A stretch of 64,000 bases of DNA, from positions 1 to 64,000 of the forward strand of contig CAMDDJ010000002.1 of NCBI GenBank assembly GCA_945891385.1, read 5' to 3'. Below are positions 8,856-16,884 of the stretch, one piece after another. A program made the position numbers and the translations under genes. The stretch's first letter is position 1. Each line of letters starts with the position of its first letter. A model generated the notes under the pieces. It did not search any database. It was not told the origin of the DNA and was given only the letters and a program-made list of their open reading frames with translations. This stretch comes from Candidatus Kuenenia stuttgartensis (GTDB lineage Bacteria > Planctomycetota > Planctomycetia > Pirellulales > UBA1268).

Positions 8856-10981
8856 GCCCTCTCCGTCGGGACGACGATCACGCGGCCGCCGCGGACCTCG
8901 ACGACCCGCACGGCGGTGCCCGGCTCGATCAGCGGACCGGCGCTGGCCACCTCGAGCACCTCGCCGTCGATCCGGGCCCGCCCGGCCGGGGCCAGCCGGG
9001 TGGTCGTGACGCCCTCGGCGCCGACCAGTTCTTCGGCCGGTGCCGCCTCATCGAATTCGGCCTCCGCTGGAGGCGCGAGCAGCACGCTCCGCAACCCCGG
9101 CGTGGCGGGGAGCCACCGCTGAACCGCTACCGCCAGCACGGCCACACCGGCGACCGCTCCCAGAACCCCCACGAGCGACCATTGCATCCGCTCGATCTGA
9201 TAGTCGTTCATCGGCACCACGAACGACTGGCTGGCAAGAACCAACGACGCGATCACAAGCAGCCCCCCGCCGAGCCCCAGCACGCCGAACCCAGGCAGCA
9301 CGAAGATCTCCGCCAGCACGCAGACGATGCCGGCCAGAAACAGCATCACCTCGAGCCAGCCACTCGTGCCGTGGAGGTATTGGCTCCAAAAGTAGACGAT
9401 GAAGGCCACCATCGACACAAAGCCACCCAGGCCAATGCCTGGGGTCTTGACCTCGATGTAGAGGCCGGCGAGCCCCACGAGCAACAGAATCCAGGCCAGC
9501 CCAGGACTCGCCAACGCATCGAGAAGCTGGTCGGCCCAGCCCGGCTCGGCGACCGTCAGGTCGCCCTCGAGGCCGTAGGCCTGACGGAGGCCGGCGAAGT
9601 CATCGGCCACGTGGGCGGCCAGCCCAAGCGACTCGGCCCGCCGGCCATCCAGGCGGAGGGGACTCGGTCCGAGTTCGGGGCCCTTCCGCCACTCGACACG
9701 GTCGTCGCGCTCGGCGAGTTCTTCGGCGGTGAAGTATTCGATTCGACCGGTTCCCTGCTGCTCAGCCCGCTCCAACGCGAGTCCCGGAAGGACCGTTGCC
9801 AGCGGCAGCGACCAGGGACGGTCGCGGATCCGGGCCACGCCTCCCCGCCACGCTGCCGCGATCGCCTCGGCCTGCCGCTGATCGATCACCGCCGCACCCT
9901 CGCCCCCGAGCACAGCGGCGGGAGCCATCACGAGTTCGTCGCAGGCCAGCGCCACGAGAGCCGCATCCCCGCGTGCCTCGCGGGGCACCCAGGCCACCGT
10001 CCGCACCCGAGTTGGATCGAGACCGGCCAGCCAGTTGGCCAGGACGAGGCTCTGCTCGGGGGATCCTCCAGCCGAGTCGATTCTCAGGCAGATGAAGTTC
10101 GCACCGCTGTCCACCGACCGCTCGATCCGTTGCTTCAGCCGACCGATCAGGTCGGCGCTGGTGCCACCCGAGAGCGTCACCTGTGCGGCCCGCCAGCCGC
10201 CTTCGAGCGAGGGATCCCCCGCGAGCATCTCCTCGGCCAGCCCCAGACCGCGGGCGAGTTCCGCCGGCTGACCAGCCAGGATCCCTACGAACCCGAATTC
10301 TCGCGCCTGCCGGCCGTCGAATGCCAGTGGCGTCGGCGCCAGATCGGTGGTGGCCAGCACTGCGGCCCTGTCCTTCACCGCCCCAAGGTCCTCGGGCGCG
10401 ACGAACTCCTCGCCGGCATCGGTCGAGACTCTGAGCACCCGGGCCGCCGGATCGAGCATGCCGACCGCGACGACCGGCGGGATCGTCCGACGGCGGGCGG
10501 CGATCTCCCGGTAGGCAGCCCGCATCGCCTCGTCGATCAGTGGCTCACCGATGTTGGCAGGACCGAGCACCGCGTCGGCCGGCATCGCAATCGTATCGCA
10601 GGCAAGGGCCACGAGCACGGCATGGCCGCTCGCACCTTCCGGCAGCCAGGCGACCGTGCGCACGCCCGCCAGCCGGGGACTCGTCAGAAAGCGGGCCAAC
10701 TCGAGCGCTCGACCGAAGTCGCTCGTCTCGGCATCGCTCCCGTCGGCGGGATCGAACCGGAGCACGAGAATCCCCCGCTCCCCAGGCGAACTCCGGAGAT
10801 GATCGAGTTGACGAATGATCGCCCCCTCGACCTGTGTGTCGATCGTGCCGGTGATCGGCAGCCGGAGGGAGAGCGTGATCGCCGGAGCCGCCGCGGCGAT
10901 CGCGGCACCGGTCATGCTCGCCCAGACCAGGCCCAGCATGATCCCGTCGTGGATCCGGTGGACGACCAAACCGTGCCGCAT
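8852..10981 (-). CDS. Long NfeD-family protein with two ClpP-like modules
   Basis: A 709-residue protein. A signal/anchor segment (residues 10-35) is followed by two tandem ClpP/SppA-like modules (about 35-220 and 250-420). Each contains the A-x-x-A-C-D-x-[IL]-x-M-x-x-x-A-V-L-G region (ALVALACDELVM in the second). Four or so membrane helices follow (about 500-620), then a carboxyl OB-fold NfeD domain (about 640-709). Long NfeD proteins are membrane serine proteases with a Ser-Lys dyad. Here both modules appear to lack the SAG-type nucleophile serine (GASGHAVL and EARGDAAL instead) and the expected lysine. The start at 10981 has GGAGC upstream; the frame extends to 11044 but adds a sequence without family character. 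First gene of the floA operon. Confidence 0.85.
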   Translation of the reverse strand: MRHGLVVHRIHDGIMLGLVWASMTGAAIAAAAPAITLSLRLPITGTIDTQVEGAIIRQLDHLRSSPGERGILVLRFDPADGSDAETSDFGRALELARFLTSPRLAGVRTVAWLPEGASGHAVLVALACDTIAMPADAVLGPANIGEPLIDEAMRAAYREIAARRRTIPPVVAVGMLDPAARVLRVSTDAGEEFVAPEDLGAVKDRAAVLATTDLAPTPLAFDGRQAREFGFVGILAGQPAELARGLGLAEEMLAGDPSLEGGWRAAQVTLSGGTSADLIGRLKQRIERSVDSGANFICLRIDSAGGSPEQSLVLANWLAGLDPTRVRTVAWVPREARGDAALVALACDELVMAPAAVLGGEGAAVIDQRQAEAIAAAWRGGVARIRDRPWSLPLATVLPGLALERAEQQGTGRIEYFTAEELAERDDRVEWRKGPELGPSPLRLDGRRAESLGLAAHVADDFAGLRQAYGLEGDLTVAEPGWADQLLDALASPGLAWILLLVGLAGLYIEVKTPGIGLGGFVSMVAFIVYFWSQYLHGTSGWLEVMLFLAGIVCVLAEIFVLPGFGVLGLGGGLLVIASLVLASQSFVVPMNDYQIERMQWSLVGVLGAVAGVAVLAVAVQRWLPATPGLRSVLLAPPAEAEFDEAAPAEELVGAEGVTTTRLAPAGRARIDGEVLEVASAGPLIEPGTAVRVVEVRGGRVIVVPTERA

Positions 10982-11042
10982 GGCCGAGCTCCAGAACCCG
11001 CTCCGACAATCCTGCAATTTTAGGATCCCGACGGGACGAGTC

Positions 11043-11072
11043 AAAAAACGCCCCCGGAGCGGCCGGGGGGCG
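11043..11072 (-). terminator. GC-rich hairpin with T-run between the nfeD operon and pyrE
   Basis: CGCCCCCGG (11049-11057) pairs with CCGGGGGGCG (11063-11072, one bulged G). On the minus strand it is followed by six T residues. It has the form of a rho-independent terminator reading toward nfeD, yet there is no minus-strand gene immediately before it. It lies 62 bp upstream of the nfeD start and could be an attenuator or a block to stray transcription. Confidence 0.6.
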
Positions 11073-11108
11073 ACGACGAGTTTCGCTGCGGCTCGTGGCG
11101 GAGTCTGC

Positions 11109-11116
11109 TATAGAAT
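11109..11116 (+). promoter_or_regulatory. Candidate -10 element of pyrE
   Basis: TATAGAAT ends 8 bases before the pyrE ATG at 11125. If TAGAAT (11111-11116) is the -10 hexamer, transcription would begin at or within a few bases of the start codon, implying a leaderless or nearly leaderless message. The -35 region is weak by eye. Confidence 0.45.
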
Positions 11117-11124
11117 AGTTTCCG

Positions 11125-11703
11125 ATGAACGACGCGGTCGCCTCCTCCTCCGATCCCGAACTCGTCGCGCTCGTCGCCGCACGGGCGCTGAAGCGTGGCA
11201 CGTTCCGCTTGGCCAGCGGCCGCGAAGCCAGTTTCTACCTCGACGCCAAGCAGGTCGTGCTCGACGCCCACGGCGCCATGCTCGTCGGCCGCGGGATTCT
11301 CCGTCGTCTCGAGGCGGCTGGAACCCTGCCCGCCGCCGTCGGAGGCATGTCGATCGGGGCCGACCCCGTCACCGCGGCCGTCGTCACGATGGCTGGCGTC
11401 GAAGGAAAGCCGCTCAAGGGCTTCCTGGTTCGGAAGGAAGCGAAAGGTCACGGGCTGCAGCGGTTCATCGAAGGACCGGTGGAGCCGGGCCAGCGGGTGG
11501 TGATCGTCGAAGACGTGGTCACGACCGGCGGATCGTCGCTGTTGGCGATCGACCGGGCGATCGAATTCGGTCTGGTCGTCGAGCGGCTCGTGACGGTCAT
11601 CGACCGGCTTGCGGGCGGCCGGGAGGCGCTGGCAGCCCGGGGGATTCCGCTGGAGTCGCTAGTGACGATTCGTGACCTTGGCATCGAGCCGGATGCCGCG
11701 TGA
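11125..11703 (+). CDS. pyrE: Orotate phosphoribosyltransferase
   Basis: A 192-residue enzyme that joins orotate and PRPP to give orotidine monophosphate in pyrimidine synthesis. The amino end has the family pattern FRLASGREASFYLDAKQVV. The PRPP-binding loop is VVIVEDVVTTGGSSL (about residues 126-140), and GFLVRKEAKGHG (about 98-109) carries the catalytic-loop lysines. Length is within the usual range (about 180-215). The start ATG at 11125 follows a -10-like element very closely and there is no Shine-Dalgarno sequence in the short leader. It is divergent from the nfeD operon. The next gene begins 52 bp after the stop. Confidence 0.95.
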   Translation: MNDAVASSSDPELVALVAARALKRGTFRLASGREASFYLDAKQVVLDAHGAMLVGRGILRRLEAAGTLPAAVGGMSIGADPVTAAVVTMAGVEGKPLKGFLVRKEAKGHGLQRFIEGPVEPGQRVVIVEDVVTTGGSSLLAIDRAIEFGLVVERLVTVIDRLAGGREALAARGIPLESLVTIRDLGIEPDAA

Positions 11704-11755
11704 CCCGGACGGGGTTGCTTGCCCCGACGTCTCCGGCAGCCGTAGGCTTGGAGTC

Positions 11756-13591
11756 ATGGTGCTCCGCGTGTGGGTTGTCACTGCGAGTCGTCTTCGCACT
11801 GCGTTCGGACGTGCTCTGATCGCCTCGGCGATTGCCCTGATCGCCGAGGCGGCGGCGGCCGGCGTGGCCCCCGAACCTTCCCCGGAGGAATGGACGGGCC
11901 TCATCGACCAACTCGGTGACCCCGACTACGCCGTCCGGGAAACTGCCGGCCAGAAACTCTCGGCCGCTGGCGCTGCCGCCGCCGACGCCCTGCTGGCAGC
12001 CGCCGAGGAGAGCCCGGACCTCGAGGTGGCCCTGCGCGCCGGCTGGCTCGTGGCGTCGATTCCGCTGGCGACGGGCCACGAGAGCCCCGAGGCGGCTGGA
12101 CTGCTCGACGCCTACGCCGTAGGCGATCTGGCAGACCGGGTGGGCGTGATGCGTCAACTCCTGCGACTCGACGACGATCAAGGCATCGAGTCGCTCGCCC
12201 GCATTGTCCGCTTGGAGCGAACGGCGACGGGCTCGCGGATGGCAGCGGCGCTGCTCGTCCAGGATTGGCAGCCCGGAGATCCGTACTGGCCGGTCATGGT
12301 GCCCAACATGCTGGCCGGACTCGGCAATAGTCGGCGGCCAGCGGCCGGATTCCTGAGGGGACTCGCCGCCTATGCCACAGCCACTACTCCGGCCGAGGCG
12401 GCCGCCGGAGTCGAAGCCTGCCAGGCGGTGATCGAACTCCTCGGGGCAGACCGCGTTTCGTCTGGAACCGCTGAGGCGGCGGATGCCGAGAGCCCCCTGA
12501 ACACGGATCTGGCGGGCCGGGCGTTTCGCCGCTGCCTGGCGGCGCTGCTCGCCCACGAAGGACGCCGGGCCGAGGCCCTGGCGACGGCCAGCCCCTTGTT
12601 CGCTGATGCCGACCGACCAGCCGCCGTAGAACGGATTGCGGCCGAACTTCAATGGCTGACCGCCCGAGGACTTCCCGAAGCGGTCGATCTTGTGACGGCC
12701 GACCTCGGTGACGATGCCAACCCGTTCCTCGCCTATGCGGCGGCCCTCGCCTGGCGGCAACGACCCGGGGCTGAGGCTGCGGCCAAGGCGGTCTCCCTGT
12801 CGGACGTGGCCCATCGCCGACTCGACGAGGTCGACCTCGGGGAACGACTCGGGGCAGCCGTGGTTTTGGCCCGCTGGGGGGGCATCGAATGGGCGGAACG
12901 GGAATATCAAACCGTTCTTGCGGCCACCGACACCAGACCGGCTGATCGCGCCCTCACAGCGATTTCGTATGCCGAGTTTCTCCATGACCAGGAGAGGGAT
13001 GCCGCGGCGGCCGAAGCGCTGCATGCGGTCCTCGATGCCGACGGCCAGAAGGCGGAGGATCTCGAACAGGGACTCATGCAGCTCGGCCGGGATCCCCGCG
13101 AGATCCGCTCGCGGATGCTGTTCTTTGCCGCCTGTGCCGCCGCCGATGACGCCGCTCGCGATCGCCTGCTCGAGGAATCGCTCCGGGCCTTTCCCGACGA
13201 CATCGACACGCTCATCGCCCTGTACCAGCGGGCCAAGGACGCACCCGATCGCCGCACCGAGCTCGTCTCGCGGATCGCCCGCACCGCGGCGACGATCGAG
13301 CAGGAGATCCGCAGCATCCCTGCCGACCCGAGCAGCCGCAACGAATACGCCTGGCTGATCGCCAACACCGAGGGGGATCTCGCCAGGGCGACCCGCTACT
13401 CGCGGGACTCCCTCGTCGATTCCTTCGACACGGCAAGCTACCTCGACACGCTCGCCCACTGCCATGCCGCCGCCGGCCAACTGGAGCGGGCGATCCGAAC
13501 CCAATGGTTGGCCGTCAAACAGGAGCCCCACAGCCGGCTCATCCGGCGAAATTTCGCCCGGTTTCGCGGGCTCGGAGAATCTCGGCCATGA
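11756..13591 (+). CDS. Secreted HEAT/TPR-like repeat protein
   Basis: A 611-residue protein. A signal peptide (about residues 8-32, ending AEAAAAG) is followed by a HEAT-like opening (LGDPDYAVRETAGQKLSAAG, about 48-67) that recurs in planctomycete secreted proteins. A long helical-repeat region follows, with a TPR-like carboxyl end (about 520-605) including NEYAWLIANTEGDLARATRY and SYLDTLAHCHAAAGQLERAI. It is probably a protein-protein interaction scaffold in the periplasm. The ATG at 11756 was chosen for the signal peptide and a nearby GGAG; the frame is open further upstream into pyrE. Its TGA overlaps the next gene's ATG (ATGA), so the two are translationally coupled. Confidence 0.75.
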   Translation: MVLRVWVVTASRLRTAFGRALIASAIALIAEAAAAGVAPEPSPEEWTGLIDQLGDPDYAVRETAGQKLSAAGAAAADALLAAAEESPDLEVALRAGWLVASIPLATGHESPEAAGLLDAYAVGDLADRVGVMRQLLRLDDDQGIESLARIVRLERTATGSRMAAALLVQDWQPGDPYWPVMVPNMLAGLGNSRRPAAGFLRGLAAYATATTPAEAAAGVEACQAVIELLGADRVSSGTAEAADAESPLNTDLAGRAFRRCLAALLAHEGRRAEALATASPLFADADRPAAVERIAAELQWLTARGLPEAVDLVTADLGDDANPFLAYAAALAWRQRPGAEAAAKAVSLSDVAHRRLDEVDLGERLGAAVVLARWGGIEWAEREYQTVLAATDTRPADRALTAISYAEFLHDQERDAAAAEALHAVLDADGQKAEDLEQGLMQLGRDPREIRSRMLFFAACAAADDAARDRLLEESLRAFPDDIDTLIALYQRAKDAPDRRTELVSRIARTAATIEQEIRSIPADPSSRNEYAWLIANTEGDLARATRYSRDSLVDSFDTASYLDTLAHCHAAAGQLERAIRTQWLAVKQEPHSRLIRRNFARFRGLGESRP

Positions 13592-14430
13592 TGCCCGTCC
13601 ACCATCTCACCGTTCGCGACACCCGCCTCGCCGTGTTCACCGCCGGCTCGGGCCTGCCGCTCGTGCTGCTCCATGCGTTTCCACTCGACCACCGTATGTG
13701 GGAGCGGCAACTGCCGCTGGCCGATCATCTCCGGCTGATCGCGCCCGACCTGCGGGGCTTCGGCGGGAGCGGCGGGCACCTTCCAGCGAGCATCGCGGAA
13801 CTGGCCGACGACGTGGTCGCGCTGCTCGATGCCCTGCACGTCGCGGGTCCGGCCGTGATCGGTGGCATCTCGATGGGCGGATATGTCGCCCAGCACATGG
13901 TCGCCCGCCATCCCGACCGCGTGGCGGCGGCCATCCTCGTCGATACGAAGCTCGAGGCCGACACGGCCGAGGCCCGCGCTGGCCGGGCCGATCTGGCGGC
14001 GAAGGTCGGCCGCCTCGGGCAGGGCATTCTGGCCGACGCGATGATTCCGCGGCTGCTCGGCGACTCGCTCGAGGCGCGCAGATTGCCAGGCCGCACCGAC
14101 GCCGAGACGATGCTGCGGCGATTGATCCTCGCCCAGCCGGTGGCGACGATCCAGGCGGCGCTCGGCGCGCTCGGCGCTCGACCCGACATGACCGAAGCGA
14201 TGAGCCGGGCCCACGCCCCGATGCTGCTCGTCGTGGGGCAGGAGGATGCCATCACTCCTCCGGCCTGCCTGGAAGCCGCCGAGCAGGTGATCCCCGATGC
14301 CAAGCTTCTGGAGGTGCCCCACGCGGGACACATGACACCGCTGGAACAGCCGGCGATCTTCAACGAGGCGGTACTGGAGTTTCTCCGGGGGCTACCGGCG
14401 GAACGGCTCGCGGCAGGTCGGGCCCGCTGA
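13588..14430 (+). CDS. Alpha/beta-fold hydrolase
   Basis: A 280-residue cytoplasmic hydrolase of the esterase/3-oxoadipate-enol-lactonase-like type. The oxyanion segment is LLHAFPLDHRMW (about residues 28-39). The nucleophile elbow is GGISMGG (serine near residue 94). The acid is in VVGQEDAIT (about 214-222), and the catalytic histidine is in VPHAGHMTPLE (about 245-255). All triad parts are present. The substrate cannot be deduced. Coupled to the upstream repeat protein by an ATGA overlap. Its 3' end overlaps the convergent anti-sigma-like gene by about 70 bp. Confidence 0.88.
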   Translation: MMPVHHLTVRDTRLAVFTAGSGLPLVLLHAFPLDHRMWERQLPLADHLRLIAPDLRGFGGSGGHLPASIAELADDVVALLDALHVAGPAVIGGISMGGYVAQHMVARHPDRVAAAILVDTKLEADTAEARAGRADLAAKVGRLGQGILADAMIPRLLGDSLEARRLPGRTDAETMLRRLILAQPVATIQAALGALGARPDMTEAMSRAHAPMLLVVGQEDAITPPACLEAAEQVIPDAKLLEVPHAGHMTPLEQPAIFNEAVLEFLRGLPAERLAAGRAR

Positions 14431-15463
14431 CAGGGGGAATGGATCGGGCAGGCGGTGTTCCGGCGTCGACCGGCCAGGACGGCCTCCGGATCGCCCCAGG
14501 TTGCTGCCCCGCACGCTCGCCTCCCGGAGGTGGTCCACCAGACCGCCCAGGTGGAATCCGGTCGGGTTCCCCCGGCGACAGCGGCTGAAACTCTCCCGAG
14601 TCATTGCGGCGCTGCCCAGGTCGACGATCACCACCTCGGTCGTCCTCCCGGATCCGACCGCCCCCGCGGGCATCGAATCGACCCTCTCCCACTGCCGGCC
14701 GCTCGAGCCATTCGAGGCGGTCGTCGATCCTCATCTCCACGATCGCCCGGCGCATCGGCGGCGGAGTCGCGGCGATGATCACGTGCCAGAGGCGGGCCGC
14801 ATCCCGCAATCGGTCCGAGGCCGGGTCGGTCAGGGCTCGGGCCACCGACTCCAACTCCCGGCGATCGATGGGCGACAGATTGAAGTACGTCTCCGCCGAT
14901 TTCTCGAGCGTGTCGATCTGTTCGGGCGCAATCGACGCCAGCCGCTCCCACCGGGCTGAAGCCGTATCGGCTGCGAAGTCTTGACGGAGGGTGTCGATCG
15001 CAGCGTCAAACTCCCGGGCCTCACCGCGGACCGACTCGGGATCGCGGGCGAGGCGGAGCCACCGCGGCTGAATGGGCCGATCGGTCGCCATCAGTTCGGC
15101 CAGTTGCTCCAGGAATCGCAGGCTCCCGGCCTCCTGGAGTAGGTCGACATGCCGGATGAAAGGCAGATTCTCCACCACCGGGTCAGGCGCCGTCACACGC
15201 CCGAGCACGACGCCTGCCAGAAGTGCCGCGGCCACCGTGGCGGCCGGCCCGAGCCACCACGGCCAGGCTGCGCCCGCCGCCGTGGCCGGGGCAACGTCGG
15301 CGTCGAGCTTCACGGCCATCAGGTCGACCGTGGTCGCCGCCATGTCGCGGGCCGGGATCGCGGTCGGCAGGCTGTCGAGCGCGCCCCACACCTCGGCGAG
15401 GTCGGCGGCGGGATCGCCCCCAGCGGCGGGTCGTGACGATCCGTTCGGCGTGGGCAAGGACAC
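14360..15463 (-). CDS. Putative membrane anti-sigma factor paired with the ECF sigma gene
   Basis: A 367-residue protein with a short cytoplasmic amino end (about 65 residues, containing AEVWGALDSLPTAIPARDMAATTVDLM), one membrane helix (about 67-88, WWLGPAATVAAALLAGVVLG) and a large external domain. The carboxyl third (about 255-367) is low-complexity, rich in P, G and R. Position and topology fit a transmembrane regulator of the adjacent ECF sigma factor: it starts 6 bp after the sigma stop, so the pair is one transcript. I see no HxxxCxxC zinc motif, so a zinc-binding (ZAS) anti-sigma domain is not supported and the role is inferred from context. Confidence 0.65.
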   Translation of the reverse strand: MSLPTPNGSSRPAAGGDPAADLAEVWGALDSLPTAIPARDMAATTVDLMAVKLDADVAPATAAGAAWPWWLGPAATVAAALLAGVVLGRVTAPDPVVENLPFIRHVDLLQEAGSLRFLEQLAELMATDRPIQPRWLRLARDPESVRGEAREFDAAIDTLRQDFAADTASARWERLASIAPEQIDTLEKSAETYFNLSPIDRRELESVARALTDPASDRLRDAARLWHVIIAATPPPMRRAIVEMRIDDRLEWLERPAVGEGRFDARGGGRIREDDRGGDRRPGQRRNDSGEFQPLSPGEPDRIPPGRSGGPPPGGERAGQQPGAIRRPSWPVDAGTPPARSIPPVSGPDLPRAVPPVAPGETPVPPR

Positions 15464-15469
15464 GATCGT

Positions 15470-16090
15470 TCACTCCTCCAAATACGGGGCGAGCGCCGCT
15501 CGGAGATGATCGCGGGCCCGGAACAGGAGCGATTTGACCGCAGGCACCGTGAGTCTCATGGCCGCGGCAATCTCGTCATACGAACACTGCTCAAACTTGG
15601 CGAGCAAGAGGGCCATCCGCTGTCGGTCGCTCAGCCCGGCGATCGCCTGCTGGACGACCGCCTGCAACTCTCCACGGTCGGCAACGCGGGCGGGAAGCAT
15701 CCCACTGGCAGCGACGGCCAACTGATCGAGCCCGATCGCCGACGAGGAGGTCGAGACTGCGTGGGGCACACCCCGTTCCAGCCGGCGGTAGGCCCGCTGC
15801 TTCAGGTCGCTGGCCACGTTGTTGGCGATGGTGTGGATCCAGGTCGTGAACTTCGCCGTCGGCTTGTACCGCTCGCGGGCCCGATAGACCCGCATGAAGG
15901 TCTCCTGGGCCAGATCTTCCGCGGTGGCGTGGTCGCCGGTCTGGTGGAGAAACAGCGTGACGAGCCGCTGCTGCCAGAGTTCGACGAGTTCCCCGAACGC
16001 GACGACATCGCCATCGCGAACACGGAGCATCAATTGGGTCGAGCGATCGCCAGCCGCCGTCGCCGGCATGATCGCCGAATCAGTCGCCAT
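15470..16090 (-). CDS. ECF RNA polymerase sigma factor
   Basis: A 206-residue extracytoplasmic-function sigma factor. Region 2 spans about residues 25-95 and contains FGELVELWQQRLV, HATAEDLAQETFMRVYRA (the -10 recognition and core-binding part) and FTTWIHTIANNVASDLKQ. A variable linker follows (about 105-135). Region 4 (about 140-195) has LSDRQRMALLLAKFEQCSYDEIAAAM and the helix TVPAVKSLLFRARDHLR that reads the -35 element. It is followed at once by the putative membrane anti-sigma gene. The intergenic stretch upstream contains the repeat elements near 16133-16580. Confidence 0.93.
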   Translation of the reverse strand: MATDSAIMPATAAGDRSTQLMLRVRDGDVVAFGELVELWQQRLVTLFLHQTGDHATAEDLAQETFMRVYRARERYKPTAKFTTWIHTIANNVASDLKQRAYRRLERGVPHAVSTSSSAIGLDQLAVAASGMLPARVADRGELQAVVQQAIAGLSDRQRMALLLAKFEQCSYDEIAAAMRLTVPAVKSLLFRARDHLRAALAPYLEE

Positions 16091-16132
16091 CGTCGGGTCC
16101 CTGGGACCCGCTCAAGGATACCAACCGAGGCA

Positions 16133-16580
16133 CGGCCGCCAGGAAGGCGACCGCCAAGCCGGCATCACGGATACAGACGCTCCGGCTCGGGGGCGGCAAA
16201 AGTCGCGTCGCGGGCGAGGATACGCCCCGATTGCTCCGCGAGCGTTCGCCGACCCCCTCGCCTCGCCTACCCTCGCCGGTTCACCAACTCGCCGCCGGGA
16301 GAAAGCCAAGCCCGCTGGGGCCAGGATGGCCCGCCCAGCAGCGCTCAACACGCATCCACATCGAACGGTCGCCAGGAAGGCGACCGGCAAGCCCGCCGGG
16401 GCCAGGATGGCCCGCCGAGCAGCGCCAACAACGCACCCACGCCGAACGGTCGCCAGGAAGGCGACCGGCGAGCCCGCCGGGGCCAGGATGGCCCGCCGAG
16501 CAGCGCCAGCCAACAACGCACCCACGCCGAACGGTCGCCAGGAAGGCGACCGGCAAGCCCGCCGGGGCCAGGATGGCCCG
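16133..16580 (+). repeat. Alternating hairpin array with CCAGGA(A/T)GG loops
   Basis: Two hairpin types alternate on the plus strand. Type A is CGGTCGCC-AGGAA-GGCGACCG (8-bp stem) at 16366-16386, 16447-16467 and 16532-16552, with a one-mismatch version at 16133-16153. Type B is GGGCC-AGGAT-GGCCC (5-bp stem) at 16318-16332, 16399-16413, 16480-16494 and 16565-16579. From 16317 the pattern is a tandem repeat with a period of 81-85 bp. Every loop reads AGGAA or AGGAT closed by CC/GG. The dispersed repeat at 16184-16266 lies inside the interval. Function unknown; the loops match the CAGGANG motif known from CsrB-type RNAs. Confidence 0.85.
16184..16266. repeat. Dispersed intergenic repeat, copy 3 (inverted)
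   Basis: The same approximately 80-bp element as copies 1, 2 and 4 in opposite orientation, running from GGCTCGGGGGCGGCAAAA to TTCGCCGACCCCCTCGCCTC. It lies between the first A-type hairpin (16133) and the tandem hairpin array (16317 onward), upstream of the ECF sigma gene. Confidence 0.85.
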
Positions 16581-16592
16581 CCGGGCGTTCAA

Positions 16593-16665
16593 TGGAGCGG
16601 AGGAGGATCGAACTCCCAACCTCGGCATTGCGAACGCCGCGCTCTCCCAGTTGAGCTACCGCCCC
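16593..16665 (-). tRNA. tRNA-Ala (anticodon CGC)
   Basis: A 73-nt cloverleaf on the minus strand. Acceptor GGGGCGG pairs with CCGCTCC (one G-U). The D stem is GCTC/GAGC. The anticodon stem is CGGCG/TGCCG with loop TTCGCAA, giving anticodon CGC (alanine, GCG codons). The T arm is GGGAG-TTCGATC-CTCCT. The discriminator is A and CCA is not encoded. The 3' end lies 13 bp from the last hairpin of the array, and I see no T-run terminator after it. Confidence 0.9.
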
Positions 16666-16884
16666 ACGAAGGAAGGAGCCGCCGGAGCGATTTCCCTCGG
16701 GAAACCTCGATCCTAAGGCCCGCTCGACGGCCTGTCCAGCACGGGCCGCCAGCCCCCTGCCCGCCGCTCCGGGCCGCCTATCCTTTAGAGTCAGGGTCTC
16801 GGGCTCGAACCCTCGAATCCGCGGCCGGCGGCCAGAGAACCGCTCGGCATTCCGCTCTCGACCCAACCTTCCAGCACTCCCTTC

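Noticed and set aside
8846-11023. Long plus-strand frame of about 725 codons opposite the long NfeD gene
   Set aside because: Antisense to a clearly recognised NfeD gene; low-complexity composition typical of shadow frames.
16317-16580. CRISPR array
   Set aside because: The repeats are 81-85 bp with no unique spacers; the whole unit is conserved, so this is a tandem hairpin repeat.
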